The notes under the pieces were generated by a model. The model searched no databases. It was not told where the DNA came from and worked only from the letters and a program-made list of their open reading frames with translations. Positions 22,393 through 23,348 of a DNA stretch of 23,348 nucleotides are shown here, in pieces (position 1 is the first letter of the stretch; the number at the start of each line of letters is the position of its first letter). The translations under genes were made by a program, and so were the position numbers. Source of the stretch: a virus; the IMG/VR virus record IMGVR_UViG_3300010885_002828, positions 1-23,348 of that record; one strand, 5' to 3'.

Positions 22393-22553
22393 CATCCACC
22401 CCTGAGGAATGCTTCCGCAGCGCCCGGAACCGCCTTGAGGCTATCCGCATGGCGCTGGAAGAAAACGAACTCCCGCTCTGTTTCGATGAGCTGGAGCGGG
22501 CTAGAAAGGACATGGAATACGGACTGAGGTTACTGAATGAACAGCGTACTTAA
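22389..22553 (+). CDS. Small helical hypothetical protein, 54 aa
   Basis: GTG at 22389 overlaps the stop of the previous gene (GTGA) and has GGAG eight bases upstream, so the open frame that extends further upstream is not used. The product is charged and helical throughout: PEECFRSARNRLEAIRMALE, then ELPLCFDELERARKDMEYGL. It looks like a short two-helix hairpin. It has no membrane segment and no recognised family. Its last 17 bases overlap the following holin-like gene. A role in lysis timing is possible only by position. Confidence 0.65.
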   Translation: MTSTPEECFRSARNRLEAIRMALEENELPLCFDELERARKDMEYGLRLLNEQRT

Positions 22554-22722
22554 CCTGTGGCGGTCCCACGGGACCAAGATCCTTGGCTTTGCTCAGGTGA
22601 CTGTGGGCGTGCTTGCCGTGGCTGACGGGGTGTTTACCCCTGAGTGCCTGAAGTACGTGCTGCTGGCATCCGGCCTGCTCACGGCATGGCGGGGCTACTT
22701 CAACAGCGCGCAGTCGAAGTAA
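22537..22722 (+). CDS. Two-span holin-like protein, 61 aa
   Basis: The protein has two membrane segments, about residues 14-33 (KILGFAQVTVGVLAVADGVF) and 37-55 (CLKYVLLASGLLTAWRGYF), joined by a short turn, with a basic N-terminus and a short C-terminus. This fits class II holins, which form membrane lesions that release endolysin. It is small even for a holin. It lies in the lysis region, upstream of the spanin-like gene, which supports the call. A small phage membrane protein of another type cannot be excluded. Confidence 0.62.
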   Translation: MNSVLNLWRSHGTKILGFAQVTVGVLAVADGVFTPECLKYVLLASGLLTAWRGYFNSAQSK

Positions 22723-23241
22723 ATGGCTAAGTTAACTCCAAGTGGCGGGCTGCTAAATTCTTTGCCTGACCTGTATTTGGGGAACAATGGACTTTTAGGG
22801 TCGCAAAAAGCAAATGGCCTTCTTGCGCCTTCCCCCGTGAATCCCCTGAATAAGCTATACGGCTATGAAGTACGCAGCCCCTATGCTGGAGAAAATGCCT
22901 ACTTCAAAAGCAACCCCAGCGTCGCTGGAATGGCAGCGCAGGACAACAAGATAACGCTCAACCCATACAGCAAGAACTCCCCATCGGAGCAGCGCGCAGT
23001 AGCGAAAAATGAGGCTGTCCGCTTGTGGCTAAACCAAAACGGTGTCAATCCAGATTTCAAGCTAACCCCTGAACAGATGTCCACCTTCTCTGGTACTGAA
23101 TACGGGAAGCCAGAGAACGTGAGCCACCTTAGAAATACCATCCTTGCCAGAGCCATTGCCGGTGATCCTTCTGTCGGGAAATTGACTCCAGAACAGGAGC
23201 AATGGGTGGCTGCAATAAAGGCCAAACTCCCAAGGCAATAA
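22723..23241 (+). CDS. Conserved-looking phage protein of unknown function, 172 aa
   Basis: The gene starts at the base after the previous stop. The N-terminal 65 residues are Gly/Leu/Asn/Pro rich and probably disordered. From about residue 76 a compact pattern appears: TLNPYSKNSPSEQRAVAKNE, RLWLNQNGV, LTPEQMSTFSGT, and a helix with NTILARAIAGDPSVGKLTPE. I have seen similar NPYS-plus-TPEQ proteins in phage genomes near virion or lysis genes, but know no function. There is no membrane segment or catalytic motif. Its place between the holin-like and spanin-like genes may be coincidental. Confidence 0.65.
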   Translation: MAKLTPSGGLLNSLPDLYLGNNGLLGSQKANGLLAPSPVNPLNKLYGYEVRSPYAGENAYFKSNPSVAGMAAQDNKITLNPYSKNSPSEQRAVAKNEAVRLWLNQNGVNPDFKLTPEQMSTFSGTEYGKPENVSHLRNTILARAIAGDPSVGKLTPEQEQWVAAIKAKLPRQ

Positions 23242-23247
23242 CCGGCA

Positions 23248-23348
23248 ATGTTTAGCCTGATATTCGCCAATCTGCGCCTAATCGGTATAGGAGCGGCGGT
23301 TATCGCCCTGCTGTCCGGGGCCCTGTGGCTGCGCTCGCACTGGATCGG
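23248..23348 (+). CDS. Start of an inner-membrane spanin-like protein (cut by window end)
   Basis: After an ATG six bases from the previous stop, the frame stays open to the end of the window. The 33 visible residues contain one hydrophobic helix (LIGIGAAVIALLSGALWL) followed by polar residues (RSHWIG), with a short N-terminus. A single N-terminal membrane helix placed after lysozyme and holin genes is typical of Rz-type inner-membrane spanins, which join the outer-membrane partner to break the outer membrane. The periplasmic coiled coil and the embedded Rz1 gene would lie beyond the window, so the call is tentative. Confidence 0.5.
   Translation, partial: MFSLIFANLRLIGIGAAVIALLSGALWLRSHWI

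Noticed and set aside
1-23348. CRISPR arrays, insertion sequences, or a diversity-generating retroelement
   Set aside because: No regularly spaced direct repeats of CRISPR type, no transposase and no reverse transcriptase or template repeat were seen on either strand.

Overview
This window is a nearly complete late (virion and lysis) module of a short-tailed, P22-like phage or prophage that infects a Gram-negative bacterium. The evidence is a P22-type portal, coat, gp4-like and gp10-like set, a beta-helix tailspike, a T4-type lysozyme and the start of a probable inner-membrane spanin. No integrase, repressor or replication gene is visible, so lifestyle and exact host cannot be read from here. 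Almost every gene is on the + strand. Most stops and starts touch or overlap (ATGA, TGATG, TAATG), as in one translationally coupled operon.

Layout. 1-328 is a leader: a candidate promoter, an intrinsic terminator, about 190 nt of inverted repeats and a second strong terminator. 329-3942 holds a small gene and five beta-rich or coiled-coil proteins that are probably virion components; one is built from a precise higher-order amino-acid repeat. 3958-9841 follows the P22 head order: small terminase, large terminase, portal, scaffold, coat, then a terminator. 9891-11188 is an insertion between the coat and gp4-like genes, a glycosyltransferase plus a methyltransferase-like protein. 11185-18539 resumes the P22 order: gp4-like, gp10-like, an FCCH-domain protein where P22 has its tail needle, a small protein, a cupin, then three ejection-type proteins where P22 has gp7, gp20 and gp16. 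18397-18639 is one minus-strand gene for a small membrane protein, sitting where P22 carries the superinfection-exclusion gene sieA. 18684-20195 is the tailspike. 20245-23348 is the lysis and accessory region: a one-span coiled-coil membrane protein, a lysozyme that appears to start at ATT, an HExxH metallopeptidase-like protein, an HTH plus metallophosphoesterase protein, a small protein, a two-span holin-like protein, a conserved-looking phage protein and the start of a spanin-like protein.

How it works together. Terminases pump DNA through the portal into a scaffold-assembled coat shell. gp4-like and gp10-like proteins close the vertex, the tailspike binds and probably trims surface polysaccharide, and the three ejection proteins carry DNA across the envelope. 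The lysis genes then release progeny. The most notable signals are the ATT-initiated lysozyme, the minus-strand gene whose ribosome site lies in the terminator hairpin of the opposing operon, and the terminator-flanked leader, which suggests antitermination control.
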